Assembly: GCF_021347895.1 (NCBI RefSeq)
Contig: NC_067117.1
Coordinates: 37,144,067 to 37,208,066 of the forward strand
Length of the DNA: 64,000 nucleotides
Reading direction: 5' to 3'
From: Acanthochromis polyacanthus
Lineage: Eukaryota; Chordata; Actinopteri; Pomacentridae
In this document: one piece after another, positions 54,432-64,000 of the stretch
Layout of the letters: every line of letters begins with the position of its first letter
How positions within the stretch are numbered: the first letter of the stretch is position 1
Made by a program: the position numbers and the translations under genes
Notes under the pieces: generated by a model
What the model saw: the letters and a program-made list of their open reading frames with translations, nothing else
What the model was told of the DNA's origin: nothing
Databases searched by the model: none

Positions 54432-54495
54432 AAGAGGACTGGCCTACTGATGGTGATGATGATGATGATGGTGGTGTTTGTGGTCATGGTGAGGG

Positions 54496-54775
54496 TATTC
54501 ATGGAGAATGTTAAAATGGAAAAACAAATAAGTGTAGTTTAAAAATGCACAAAATAAGTTCTGTAATTGCAATTAATGTTTTTCTATAGCTCACTGCCAT
54601 CTTTGAGATAGGTTGATTTGTATTTTTCATGTATTCATGGAGAATGTTAAAATGTAAAAAAAAAAAAAAAGTGTAGTTTAAAAATGCACAAAATAAGTTC
54701 TGTAATTGCAATTAATGTTATGTTTTTCTGTAGCTCCCTGCCATCTTTGAGATGGGTTGATTTGTATGTTTTATT
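54496..54775 (+). repeat. Tandem duplication (~140 bp x2)
   Basis: TATTCATGGAGAATGTTAAA starts each unit (54496 and 54633); both contain AAGTTCTGTAATTGCAATT and CTGCCATCTTTGAGAT. It lies in the 3' region of the hAT gene. Confidence 0.9.
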
Positions 54776-55034
54776 CGTAAGAGAACTTTGCACTTGGAAA
54801 AAAAAAAAAATATTTTTTGTTGGCTTCAAACCTTTTGTATTCTCATTTTCAAAGAAGATTACAACTTTTATACATGCATTTGAGCATGAAAATGTGAAGT
54901 TATTGTACTTTATGTTGGGCCAATAAACATATATTATACAATGGTGTAAAATGGCAGTTTTATCATATCTGTTTAAGTATGCAGTCTTATGCAGCCCTCT
55001 GGTAGTGTTGACAAAAAAAATGTGGCCCTCTCCA

Positions 55035-55056
55035 TCATTTAAGTTGCCCATCCCTG
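55035..55056 (+). repeat. Right terminal repeat of the hAT element
   Basis: AAGTTGCCCATCCCTG, preceded by GTGGCCCTCTCCATC, is a typical hAT right end (inverse CAGGGATGGGCAACTT). No matching left end was found upstream of the transposase gene. Confidence 0.65.
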
Positions 55057-55280
55057 TTCTAAACTGTTCAAATTTAAGGAATTATCTATCTACAAAACAT
55101 TATGAACAACCTGAAATTTCTTAAGAAAAATAACTTCAATTTCAGCAATCTTACGCCTCAGTTTATCATTTACACATTACAACTTACAGATAACAGAGTA
55201 TCTACAAAAGGCACAAAGCGCTTAGTCCCAGGTATCTGGAACTGTATGATACAGTATTTTACTTTATGATGAAAAGGACA
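55057..55280 (+). mobile_element. MITE family A, partial third copy
   Basis: Matches about 215-395, with CAGTTTATCATTTACAC and GTATTTTACTTTATG blocks. The left portion is missing where the hAT ends. Confidence 0.6.
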
Positions 55281-55599
55281 AACGTCAGATAAAAAAGACA
55301 AAAACCAACAAAAACTAGACTAAATATTACAAAAATGAGACACAAAATGACAAAAAATGAGACAAATGACATGAAACAAAACAAAAAAGAGATAAGAAAG
55401 TGATAAAAATGGCAAAAATAAATGGGAGAGTAAGGTGTAATAAGGAATTTAGCTCCAGTTGAAAGTGGCAACAAGCTCTTACATTGGTCCTATGTTGAGC
55501 CACGTTGGTCTAAGTTGAACTTGCAAACTGCAGCCTGGTTTATGACCTGTAATAAAAGACATTCGACCATCAGTCCTGGCTTTCACTAATTTCGACTGG

Positions 55600-56891
55600 T
55601 ACGCTACAGTGTTTATGAAGAAGTCACAGACAAAGGTCAAGAATGTGTGTCTACTAGATGGATCTGTACACTGAAAGAAACATCTAATGGTATTGTTCCC
55701 AAAGCACGCCTTGTGGCGAGAGGTTTTGAAGAAGTCAATAATCATGAGTTACAGAAAGATTCTCCCATACGTGCATCAGGGTCACTCAGGCTGCTGTTAG
55801 CTGTGATCTGTCAAAACAAATGGAAAGTTCATTCTATGGACATTAAGTCTGCCTTGTTGCAGGGCATGGAACTGTGAAGAGACATTTACATTCGTCCTGC
55901 ATCTGAAGCAGGCATGGACAATGTTCTGTGGAAACAACAGAAATGTGTATATGGACTTGCGGATGATTCCCTCGACTGGTACAACAAGGTCAAAGAATTC
56001 ATGCTGAACACTGGTGGTAAAATGTCACAAGTTGATCCTTCAGTGTTCTGTTGGCAGAATAAGCAGTGTGAGGTCACAGGAGTACTGGCATGCTATGTTG
56101 ATGATTTTCTTTGGGCAGGATCAGAGTACTTTGTAACCAATGTCATCTCTGTGCTTAAGTCTGCTTTTCATGTGAGTCGTGAAGAACATGAGTTTTTCAT
56201 ATGTGGGGATGGATATTGATACTGTTGGTGGTGGAGTGCAGGTGCATCAGCTCAGTGACATCGACAACCTACAACCAATTCATTTACAGACAGCACATGC
56301 TGTACAGAGAGATGCTTCGTTGAATGACCCAGAGAGAGAACAACTCGGATCCAAAATAGGACAAATTTTGTGGGTTGCTAAATAAACAAGACCAGATGTT
56401 ATGTTTGATGCATGTAGCCTGGCATCCAACATTAAAATTCTACTGTTCAGTCCATACATGAAGTGAACAAAGTGATCTGAAAACGTAAGTCAGAGAAGGT
56501 CACACTTAAGTTTCAGCACTTGGGCAACAGTGATGATTTGAATTTAGTTGTCTTCAGTGATGCTTCACTGGACAATCTTCCAGATGGAGGCACACAAGGA
56601 GGGGCTTCGATTGCTCTCATGGGAAAAACAGGAAAGTTCTCCCCTTTGATTTGGCAGTCTAAAAGAATCAGATGTGTGGTAAGAAGTACACTGGCAGGAG
56701 AACCCCTTGCCATGTCAGATGGTACTGACAATGCTCTTGGACGCGCTCTACTCTGAGCTCGCCACTGGTGAAGCTGGTCTCAACACTCTTCCCCTTATCT
56801 GTGTTACTGACAATCATTCCCTGTTTGACACTCCCATGTCTACAAAACAGGTCACAGAGAATAGACTCAGATTAGAAATAAGCAGCATTGG
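55600..56891 (+). pseudogene. Ty1/copia retrotransposon pol, first part
   Basis: Frames read VSTRWICTLKETSNG, KARLVARGFEEV, HSMDIKSALLQGMEL, a stop (55875), RDIYIRPASEA, KCVYGLADDSLDWY, LACYVDDFLWAGS (the catalytic YVDD box, about 56090), and later VVFSDASLDNLPDGGTQGG and FSPLIWQSKRI (RNase H). This is the order of a copia reverse transcriptase and RNase H of the type found in fish and marine invertebrates. Stops and frameshifts (55875, about 56215, about 56755) show that it is dead. At 56891 it is cut by an L1 and resumes at 61050. Confidence 0.85.
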
Positions 56892-58836
56892 GGGGCGAAT
56901 GGAGTAAGTCGCACCCTTGAGAATCAGAAATACAGCAGGTGATCTCCACTCTGAAAATTAATAAAAGTCCCTCCTGGACGGAGGCAACCATAGTTGTCAT
57001 ACATAAGGAAGGCAAGGATCCCACTAAATGTGAATCGTATAGGCCTATATCATTGCTGAATACAGACCTACGTATACAGCTATCTTAGCAAGACGCAGCA
57101 ATAGAGTTATAACACAAATGATCCATTCGGATCAGACCGGGTTTATTACAGGGAGGAATTATGGAGACAATATCAGAAGACTGTTGAACCTTGTAACCCA
57201 CACAGGAACACAGAAGGAGGGAGCCATGGTATTATCGCTTGATGCCCAAAAAGCATTTGACCGAGTATCCTGGAAATACTTATTCCAATTATTAAAACGT
57301 CTTAAGTTTGGCCCAAGTTTCATTAAGTGGATACAAACACTATACTCTGATCTGCAAGCTGCTGTTAAAGTTAATGGGTTCCTATCAGACCACTTTGTCC
57401 TTGAACGTGGGTGCAGACAGGGCTGTTCCCTATCACCTCTATTGTTTAATATTTGTATTGAACCACTAGCTCAACTGATTAGAGATAATATTAACATAAA
57501 GAGACTAACAATAAATCACAATTTATCGTTGTACGCAAATGATGTTCTTTTATATTTAACTGAACCTGCAACTACAAACCCTCACCTAAAAGATCTCATT
57601 TCAACATATGGGTAAATGTAGACAAAACCATAGCTATCGATATAAGTGGTAATATCTCACAGTCAGCTGAACTTCAGAGTGGATTGAAATGGCCAAAAAA
57701 TGGCATTAGATATCTTGACATTCAAATTCCACCAACATTAAAAAACTTATATAATAGAAACTACAAACCTATAACTCAGAAAATTAGCAGGGATCTAAAC
57801 CGATGGTCAACTCTTCCATTATCTCTGTTGGGCCGTATAGAAAGTTTACGGATGAATATACTTCCTAAGCTTCTATACCCATTTTCAGATGTTGCCAATT
57901 GATATTCCTAAATCCACATTTGATAAATTAGATAGACTTGTCTCAAAGTTCATTTGGCAAGGGCGAAGGCCAAGAGTCAGACTGAAAACACTACAGCTTC
58001 CTAAATCCCATGGAGGCCTCAAACTCCCACATCTCAGGCACTATATCTGGGCTGCACAGTTAGGGCCCTTAACAATATGGATTCAGGATCGCTCAGATAC
58101 ACGCTGACTAAATATAGAGAAAAGTCTGTGTTCTACTCCCCTGCATGCCTTACCATTCATAGACATCTCATCTGGGGACATTCAAATGGGTGAATGGACC
58201 AGAGTCACTTTAAATATCTGGAGGAAAATAAAAGTATCGTTTGGATTACCTAAAACAATCTCAGCATTAACCGATATTGGATTTATGAAGGATTTTACTC
58301 CCTCCCATATGGATGCAGGGTTTAGGAAGTGGTCAGAACATGGACTCAGTAAACTATATCAACTATATCAACTTCATGGGGGTAGGAGCCTAAAATCATT
58401 TCAACAACTGAAAGACTCCCTAACACTGATTTCTTTAGATATTTACAATTAAGGACATTTTTAACTAAACATAAAAAATGGAATAAAGTTCTGGAGCCCA
58501 CTCCAATTGAGGAGTTTTTGTTAAAATTACTAACTGGAAATGAGGGTAAGATTATAGGCCGTTTTTACCATATATTTTCGGGTATGACCTTAAATAATAC
58601 ATTGCAGATAAAAAGAAGATGGGAAACTGAAATGAATGTAGATATACCAGAGGACACATGGGACGAAATATGTACTGAAGCCCATCTTGTAACCAATTCC
58701 AATTCATGGCGGGAATTCAAGTGGAAGGTAATAATGAGATTCTTCAGGACGCCAGCCATACTGTCAAAAATGGGACCAGCACACTCTAGTACATGCTGGA
58801 GAAACTGTGGTACACAAATTGGCAACCATACCCATA
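56892..58836 (+). pseudogene. L1 LINE ORF2, reverse transcriptase part
   Basis: A 5'-truncated L1 inside the copia element. The target sequence AGAAATAAGCARCATT is present at both ends (56874-56889 and 61046-61061). Frames read HSDQTGFITGRNYGDNIRRL, VLSLDAQKAFDRVSWKYLF (RT block A), LERGCRQGCSLSPLLFNI (block B), and a degraded catalytic box LYANDVLLYL, where the usual Asp-Asp is Asn-Asp. Frameshifts occur at 57614 and 57900, and a stop at 58105. A Tc1 element interrupts it at 58836. Confidence 0.85.
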
Positions 58837-60461
58837 CAGTGCCTTGCGAAAGTATTCGGCCCCCTTGAACTTTTCAACCTTTCGCCACATTTCAGGCTTC
58901 AAACATAAAGATATAAAATTTAAATTTTTTGTCAAGAATCAACAACAATTGGGACACAGTCGTGAAGTGGAATGAAATTTATTGGATATTTTATACTTTT
59001 TTAACAAATAAAAAAACTGAAAAGTGGGGTGTGCAATATTATTCGGCCCCTTTACTTTCAGTGCAGCAAACTCACTCCAGAAGTTCAGTGAGGATCTCTG
59101 AATGATCCAATGTTGTCCAAAATGACTGATGATGATAAATAGAATCCACCTGTGTGTAATCAAGTCTCCGTATAAATGCACCTGCTCTGTGATAGTCTCA
59201 GGGTTCTGTTTAAAGTGCAGAGAGCATCATGAAGACCAAGGAACACAACAAGCAGGTCCGAGATACTGTTGTGGAGAAGTTTAAAGCCGGATTTGGATAC
59301 AAAAAGATTTCCCAAGCTTTAAACATCTCAAGGAGCACTGTGCAAGCAATCATATTGAAATGGAAGGAGTATCAGACCACTGCAAATCTACCAAGACCCG
59401 GCCGTCCCTCTAAACTTTCACCTCGAACAAGGAGACGACTGATCAGAGATGCAACCAAGAGGCCCATGATCACTCTGGATGAACTGCAGAGATCAACAGC
59501 TGAGGTGGGAGAGTCTGTCCATAGGACAACAATCAGTCATACACTGCACAAATCTGGCCTTTATGGAAGAGTGGCAAGAAGAAAGCCATTTCTCAAAGAT
59601 ATCCATAAAAAGTGTCATTTAAAGTTTGCCACAAGCCACCTGGGAGTCACACAAAACATGTGGAAGAAGGTGCTCTGGTCAGATGAAACCAAAATCCAAC
59701 TTTTTGGCCACAATGCAAAACGATATGTTTGGCTTAAAAGCAACACAGCTCATCACCCTGAACACACCATCCCCACTGTCAAACATGGTGGTGGCAGCCT
59801 CATGGTTTGGGCCTGCTTTTCTTCAGCAGGGACAGGGAGGATGGTTAAATTGATGGGAAGATGAATGGAGCCAAATACAGGACCATTCTGGAAGAAAACC
59901 TGTTGGAGTCTGCAAAAGACCTGAGACTGGGATGGAGATTTATCTTCCAACAGGACAATGATCCAAAACATAAAGCCAAAGCTACAATGGAATGGTTCAC
60001 AAATAAACATACTGAGGTGTTAGAATGGCCAAGTCAAAGTCCAGACCTGAATCCAATCGAGAATCTGTGGGCAGAGCTGAAGACTGCTGTTTACAAACAC
60101 TCTCCATCCAACCTCACTGAGCTCGAGCTGTTTTGCAAGGAAGAATGCGCAAGAATTTCAGTCTCTCGATGTGCAAAACTTAGAGACATACCCCAAGCGA
60201 CTTGCAGCTGTAATTGCAGCAAAAGGTGACGCTACAAAGTATTAATGCAAGGGGGCCGAATAATATTGCACACCCCACTTTTCAGGTTTTTATTTGTTAA
60301 AAAAGTTTAAAATATCCAATAAATTTTGTTCCACTTCCCGATTGTGTCCCACTTGTTGATTCTTGACAAAAAATTAAAATTACATATCTTTATGTTTGAA
60401 GCCTGAAATGTGGCGAAAGGTTGAAAAGTTCAAGGGGGCCGAATACTTTCACAAGGCACTG
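58837..60461 (+). mobile_element. Tc1/mariner element, complete ends
   Basis: Inverted ends CAGTGCCTTGCGAAAGTATT and AATACTTTCACAAGGCACTG, with TA on both sides (58835-58836 and 60462-60463). The termini extend over 200 bp of inverted repeat, including the GGCTTCAAACATAAAGATAT block. It is a full-length insertion in the L1. Confidence 0.95.
59229..60245 (+). pseudogene. Tc1 transposase with two frameshifts
   Basis: Starts MKTKEHNKQVRDTVVEKF. It contains the paired-type HTH (KKISQALNISRSTVQAII), a GRPSK hook, and the DDE triad: LWSDETK (first Asp), FQQDNDPKH (second Asp) and LNPIENLW (Glu), the usual DD34E spacing. Frames are broken near 59848 (after KLMG) and near 60185, before the C-terminal frame [13 protein letters not shown]. 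Otherwise it is close to the family's full length of about 340 residues. Cut-and-paste transposition is the family role; this copy should not make an active enzyme. Confidence 0.9.
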
Positions 60462-60463
60462 TA

Positions 60464-60795
60464 TATTCTGGACATTTTGGGAGGATGTTTTTAAAGCTCT
60501 CGAAATGATATTTCATCAAAAGTTTACAAATGAGCCAACTGTGGCACTACTGGGCCTAACACCAGTAGGCATTGATGGTAGAGCTAAAAAATACCTTTTA
60601 CAAATACTTATTACAGCAGCCCTCAAATTTATAACAATTAAATGGCTAAAACCTGACCCTCCAACATACAGTAGTTGGACTAAGAAAGTACTGGAAATTT
60701 ACCACATGGAATGCATAACATATACCCTGAGACTACAGAAAGAGAAATTTATGGAAAGATGGAACCCTGCCATTACCAAACTGCTCCTAAGCTGA
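60464..60795 (+). pseudogene. L1 ORF2 C-terminal part after the Tc1
   Basis: The frame reads FWTFWEDVFKALEMIFHQK, AALKFITIKWLKPDPPT and MERWNPAITKLLLS then stop, the usual end of teleost L1 ORF2. A 3' UTR with a CA repeat and AATAAAAACT signal runs to about 61048. Confidence 0.8.
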
Positions 60796-60801
60796 TGCTA
60801 T

Positions 60802-60802
<1 letters not shown>

Positions 60803-60860
<58 letters not shown>

Positions 60861-60862
60861 AT
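60803..60862 (+). repeat. (CA)n microsatellite in the L1 3' UTR
   Basis: About 26 CA units. Confidence 0.95.
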
Positions 60863-61049
60863 ATATACATGAATTCTCTTTCTGACTCTTGCCCTCCCAC
60901 ACTTTTTTCCCTCTTTCTTCCCCCCATGATAGAGTTAAGCTATATCCGTCTTGTTAGATACAGCTGTAAGTAAAAAAGGAAAATTGAAGAATTGTGAATA
61001 TTGATGTATAAACTGTTGAATTTGAAATAAAAACTAAGTTCAACAAAAA

Positions 61050-61240
61050 AGAAATAAGCAACATTAAAGAACTACTGCAGAGGTGTGTTGGTCAGAAGCT
61101 AAGTCACAACTTGCTGATTGTTTGACTAAGAAAGGTGCTTCCCTACTTGTGCTTCTTAAAGCACTGGATGAGAGTGTATGGCTACTGTGATGTTATTTGC
61201 ACTGTTAAGCATTTGTTTGGGTACAGTTTTTTTTGTTATG
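61050..61240 (+). pseudogene. Ty1/copia pol, C-terminal part
   Basis: Continues the RNase H frame: VCWSEAKSQLADCLTKKG, ASLLVLLKALDES. This is the conserved end of copia RNase H, separated by the L1 from 56891. Confidence 0.8.
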
Positions 61241-61365
61241 AAATTTACTTATCTAAGCACACTTGAAATAATGAATTCTGAGAAGTATTTGTTTATGGTG
61301 ACTGCGTGTTTTATCAGTTAAGATAGACCTGTTATTCATTATTAATTTTTTTATTTTTATATTTT

Positions 61366-61513
61366 TAAGAAAGAGGGAGATTGCGCCAGGTCATGTGTTA
61401 CCGCGGGAGCCTGCGAGATCTCATTGTTGCTGTTTTACCGGGCAATGAACATGGCAGTGAAATAAAGTTTGTCGGACACCAAGAACGTCGTGTTTCTGGC
61501 ATTTTCACTGTCC
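61366..61513 (+). mobile_element. Copia polypurine tract and short 3' LTR
   Basis: AAGAAAGAGGGAGAT is a polypurine tract, followed by TGCGCCAGG...CACTGTCCA (about 61381-61513), with an AATAAAG signal inside. The 133-bp LTR is short. A 5' LTR is not found. Confidence 0.5.
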
Positions 61514-62085
61514 AGTGAGGACCCTTAGGCAAGGTCCTTAGTGCTACATGCCTACCTACTTTGTGTTGTATCTAATCACAGATGTAAGTTGCTTTAGACA
61601 TAATTGCTGACAAAATAAATTGATAAAGTTTCAGTCATACAGTGCCCTGATGTTCTTTTGAAAGAAAGAAGCCAAGAACAGCTAACTCATATCAGAAGCA
61701 AAGCGTGGCAGTTGCTCAATTAAACTTGTGTCTACAGCTCTGTAGCTAAGCGGGGTCAATGAGGCTGTTCCACTTCGGCAACCCAGGTTACATTGCCGCT
61801 CGGAGATAAATTATTCCATTTAATCTGAAATAAAAGTATGCGCGGTCTCTAAAGGATAAGGGAAAGATCAAGTTGTGACGGATACTGTATTGTACAATCC
61901 CTTAAGCACACCGAAGGGGGGCGCTATTGCACTTGAGTGATGTAGACGAACTTTCTGCAAGCGCCGTTGGGTGAACTTCTAATTATGGCATAAACAGACG
62001 ATTTTAACCTCAAATCCTCGTCAAACATCGTTCATAATTGGGATAAACTACCGCAGCGTAGACTGGTCCAATCTGGGCACAAACC
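61514..62085. other. Flank and presumed L1 5' UTR
   Basis: No gene. From about 61910 the GC content rises, consistent with the 5' UTR of the L1 that follows. Confidence 0.35.
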
Positions 62086-62969
62086 ATGAAGCCTAATGCT
62101 AGCGCACCAACTGAAGAGCTGAAGCCGGACTGCGCTACAGAGGAAGACATGCTAACTGCTGGTATGTTTACAAAGGCACTGGACTCTTTAAAAAGTGACA
62201 TTTGTTCAAAGATAGAGCTGGCCATCGGGGGGTTACAGACAGACATTGCGGCGGTTAGAGAGGAGCTAACTTCATCGGTAGCCACCATTCAGTGGTCTCT
62301 CGAGGAACAAGACGGACGCTTAAGGGATGTGCAAACATCAGCGACGGTGACCAGTGACTCTGTGTCTGCGCTGTAGGCCGTGGTGTCCAAACTTCAATCA
62401 GAGATGAAGGGTCTCCAAGCAGCATGTGAAGATCTTGAGAACCTGTCAAGGAGAAATAACATACAACTGGTGGGTATACCGGAGGACCATGAGGGCGCTT
62501 CACCCACTGAATTTGTATCCACTCTCCTGCAGACGGTACTCAAACTTGAGGAGAAGCCCCTGCTTGATAGAGCCCACATTACCTTACAAGCGAAGCTGAA
62601 ACCTAAACAACCACCGCGGGCTTTTGTTGTCAGGGTCCACTATTTCCATATCCGTGAACTTATCCTTCGCCAGGCGCGTCAGATTGGTACTCTGTCCTAT
62701 AAGGGACGGGCTTTGTACATCTTCCCTGACTTCCCCTCGCTACCGGCATGGCAAAAAAGAGAGCCGCCTTCGGAGAGGTGAGGAAACGGCTCCGCAACAT
62801 TCGAGGCGCCCGCTTTGGTTTCCGCTACCCAGTGAAGCTCCGGATCACTTTGACAGGGGAAGAGGAGTGCTCATTCACCGACCCGCAAGCTGCAATGGAC
62901 TTTGTAAATTCCAGAACGCCGCTGCCTCCCACTGATACCGTTGACAGTGCTGCTGATGGAGATGCATGA
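62086..62969 (+). pseudogene. L1 ORF1 (RNA-binding) with stop and frameshift
   Basis: Starts MKPNASAPTEELKPD. A coiled-coil region (LKSDICSKIELAIGGLQTDI) precedes a stop at 62373. It continues to LENLSRRNNIQLVGIPEDHE (start of the RRM) and RAFVVRVHYFHIRELILRQA. After a frameshift near 62745 comes the C-terminal domain, MAKKRAAFGEVRKRLRNI to FTDPQAAMDFVNSRTPLPP, with a stop at 62967. ORF1p coats L1 RNA as a trimer. This copy is inactive, although otherwise well kept. Confidence 0.85.
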
Positions 62970-63564
62970 TCCAGAAACTGAACAAGTTACAGCTAACGAT
63001 CTTTAACCCGACTCGGGAGGTAACATGTCTGAGCGTTCCTGTGACAATGTTTACGGTTTACTAAGCTAAAGCCTAAGCTACTGGTGAGTAGTCTTGACAG
63101 TCTGATGTCTGCTGGTGACTCACTTTGTTTATATTCTGGCCTGTTCTATCCGCCATTCTAAATAGTTGGATAACTGTTTGTTTGTCATCATTGCTCTCAG
63201 CTATGTTGGGCTAGTGGAATTTAAACTGACGAGTTTTATGTTCTCTCTTTTTCATTCCGTGCATGTCTGTTTATTGCACAATATACATGTCCATCATGAC
63301 ATTCACCTCGTCTTGCATTTGTGTTTACTGGTTTATATAGGCAACATGGACTGTGATAGGTTAGTCTACAGACCTGTTAAATGGGGAACATAGCTACACC
63401 AAGTTCGGGGAGGTGTACGGGAAGGAGGGAGTTTTATATGTTTATTTCTATTATGTTTTGTGTTTCTACTTTGACTTCTGTATGCAAACTTAATGTGCTA
63501 CTTGGCAGTGCTATTCTATATCTGGTGCCGATGTTGACAATGGTATTCATAATTTCAAACATAT
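62970..63564 (+). other. L1 inter-ORF region
   Basis: No supported frame; lies between ORF1 and ORF2 of the same element. Confidence 0.5.
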
Positions 63565-64000
63565 ATGGCTTCGGTTAATCACAACCTGACTTCTGGAACA
63601 GCGGGGACGTCTGTGACATTTGCTAGCTGGAATGTTAGGGGTCTGGGTAAGCCCACAAAGCTTAACAAAGTACTATGTCACCTCAATAGCCTGGGCGCAC
63701 AGATTGTGTTCCTTCAAGAAACGCATCTGAATGTAGTTGGCCACACTAGAAATCGCAGACAATGGGTCTCTCGGTCCTTCCACTCACTATTTAACAGCAA
63801 AGCATGAGGTGTTGCTATTCTCATTCATCGCTCCATTCCATTTATTTCTTCAAATATAATAGCGGACAGCAATGGGCGCTACATTATTGTGACAGGAACA
63901 CTATACAACATCCCACTGATTTTAACAAGTGTGTACGCTCCTAACCATGATGATGAGCAGTTTTTCACTCAGTTATTTTCCTCCTTGCCTAATATTGACT
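63565..64000 (+). pseudogene. L1 ORF2 start, endonuclease domain (runs off the window)
   Basis: Begins MASVNHNLTSGTAG, then SVTFASWNVRGLGKPTKLNK and IVFLQETHLN (catalytic Glu), the AP-like endonuclease. A TGA at 63805 interrupts before GVAILIHRSIPF; the frame continues with SVYAPNHDDEQFF to the window end. The TGA could derive from an Arg CGA codon. Reverse transcriptase lies outside. Confidence 0.85.

Overview
The window looks like nuclear DNA of a ray-finned (teleost) fish. The evidence is split genes with GT-AG introns, many CA/TA microsatellites, and a dense mix of teleost-type mobile elements: hAT, Tc1/mariner, L2, L1, a Rex1/L2-like LINE with a 2A motif, Ty1/copia, Ty3/gypsy, tRNA-derived SINEs and MITEs. 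There are no operons or bacterial-type genes. Everything here was read by eye; no database search was run.

Host genes: three minus-strand exons (27456-26645, 26499-26411, 8220-7483) are joined in compatible phases and end in the recognisable N-terminal exon of neuron navigator 1 (nav1). They suggest a long nav1 isoform whose roughly 18-kb intron (8221-26410) has filled with transposons. On the plus strand, 31464-34671 is a complete four-exon gene of the large teleost family usually named 'sterile alpha motif domain-containing protein 3-like', with a PB1-like N-terminus. It is preceded by four tandem copies of a ~210-bp unit and a one-finger C2H2 exon. It may sit inside a DNA transposon with CACTG ends (29091-35534).

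Layout: 1-6.3 kb holds a hAT-type MITE, a SINE, a MITE with ~105-bp inverted ends, and a decayed hAT (3443-6301) with a CGGBP1-like remnant and YqaJ-family and THAP-like exon fragments. 7.5-8.2 kb is the nav1 exon. 10.5-16.1 kb is a nested stack: a TIR element split by an old LINE, which is split by a hAT carrying further insertions. 18.3-23.9 kb is a MITE split by a retroelement fragment and an apparently intact LINE (1310-residue ORF with a 2A motif, endonuclease and reverse transcriptase). 24-28.8 kb holds more MITEs, a SINE and the upstream nav1 exons. 29-35.5 kb is the SAMD3-like gene region. 36.4-48.4 kb holds a second copy of the TIR element, three hATs, an L2 remnant, an LTR inserted in a MITE, and a Tc1 element whose transposase core is replaced by an LTR element with a proline-rich, minisatellite-bearing body. 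49.7-50.2 kb is a TTAA-flanked MITE. 52.5-55.1 kb is a GTF2IRD2-like hAT transposase gene with one frameshift. 55.6-61.5 kb is a copia element split by an L1, itself split by a Tc1. 62-64 kb is the 5' half of another L1, running off the window.

The mobile-element genes act only in their own transposition. The main biological interest is the intact 2A-bearing LINE lying antisense in a nav1 intron, the SAMD3-like gene with its tandem upstream array, and the several elements whose insertion order can be read from target-site duplications.
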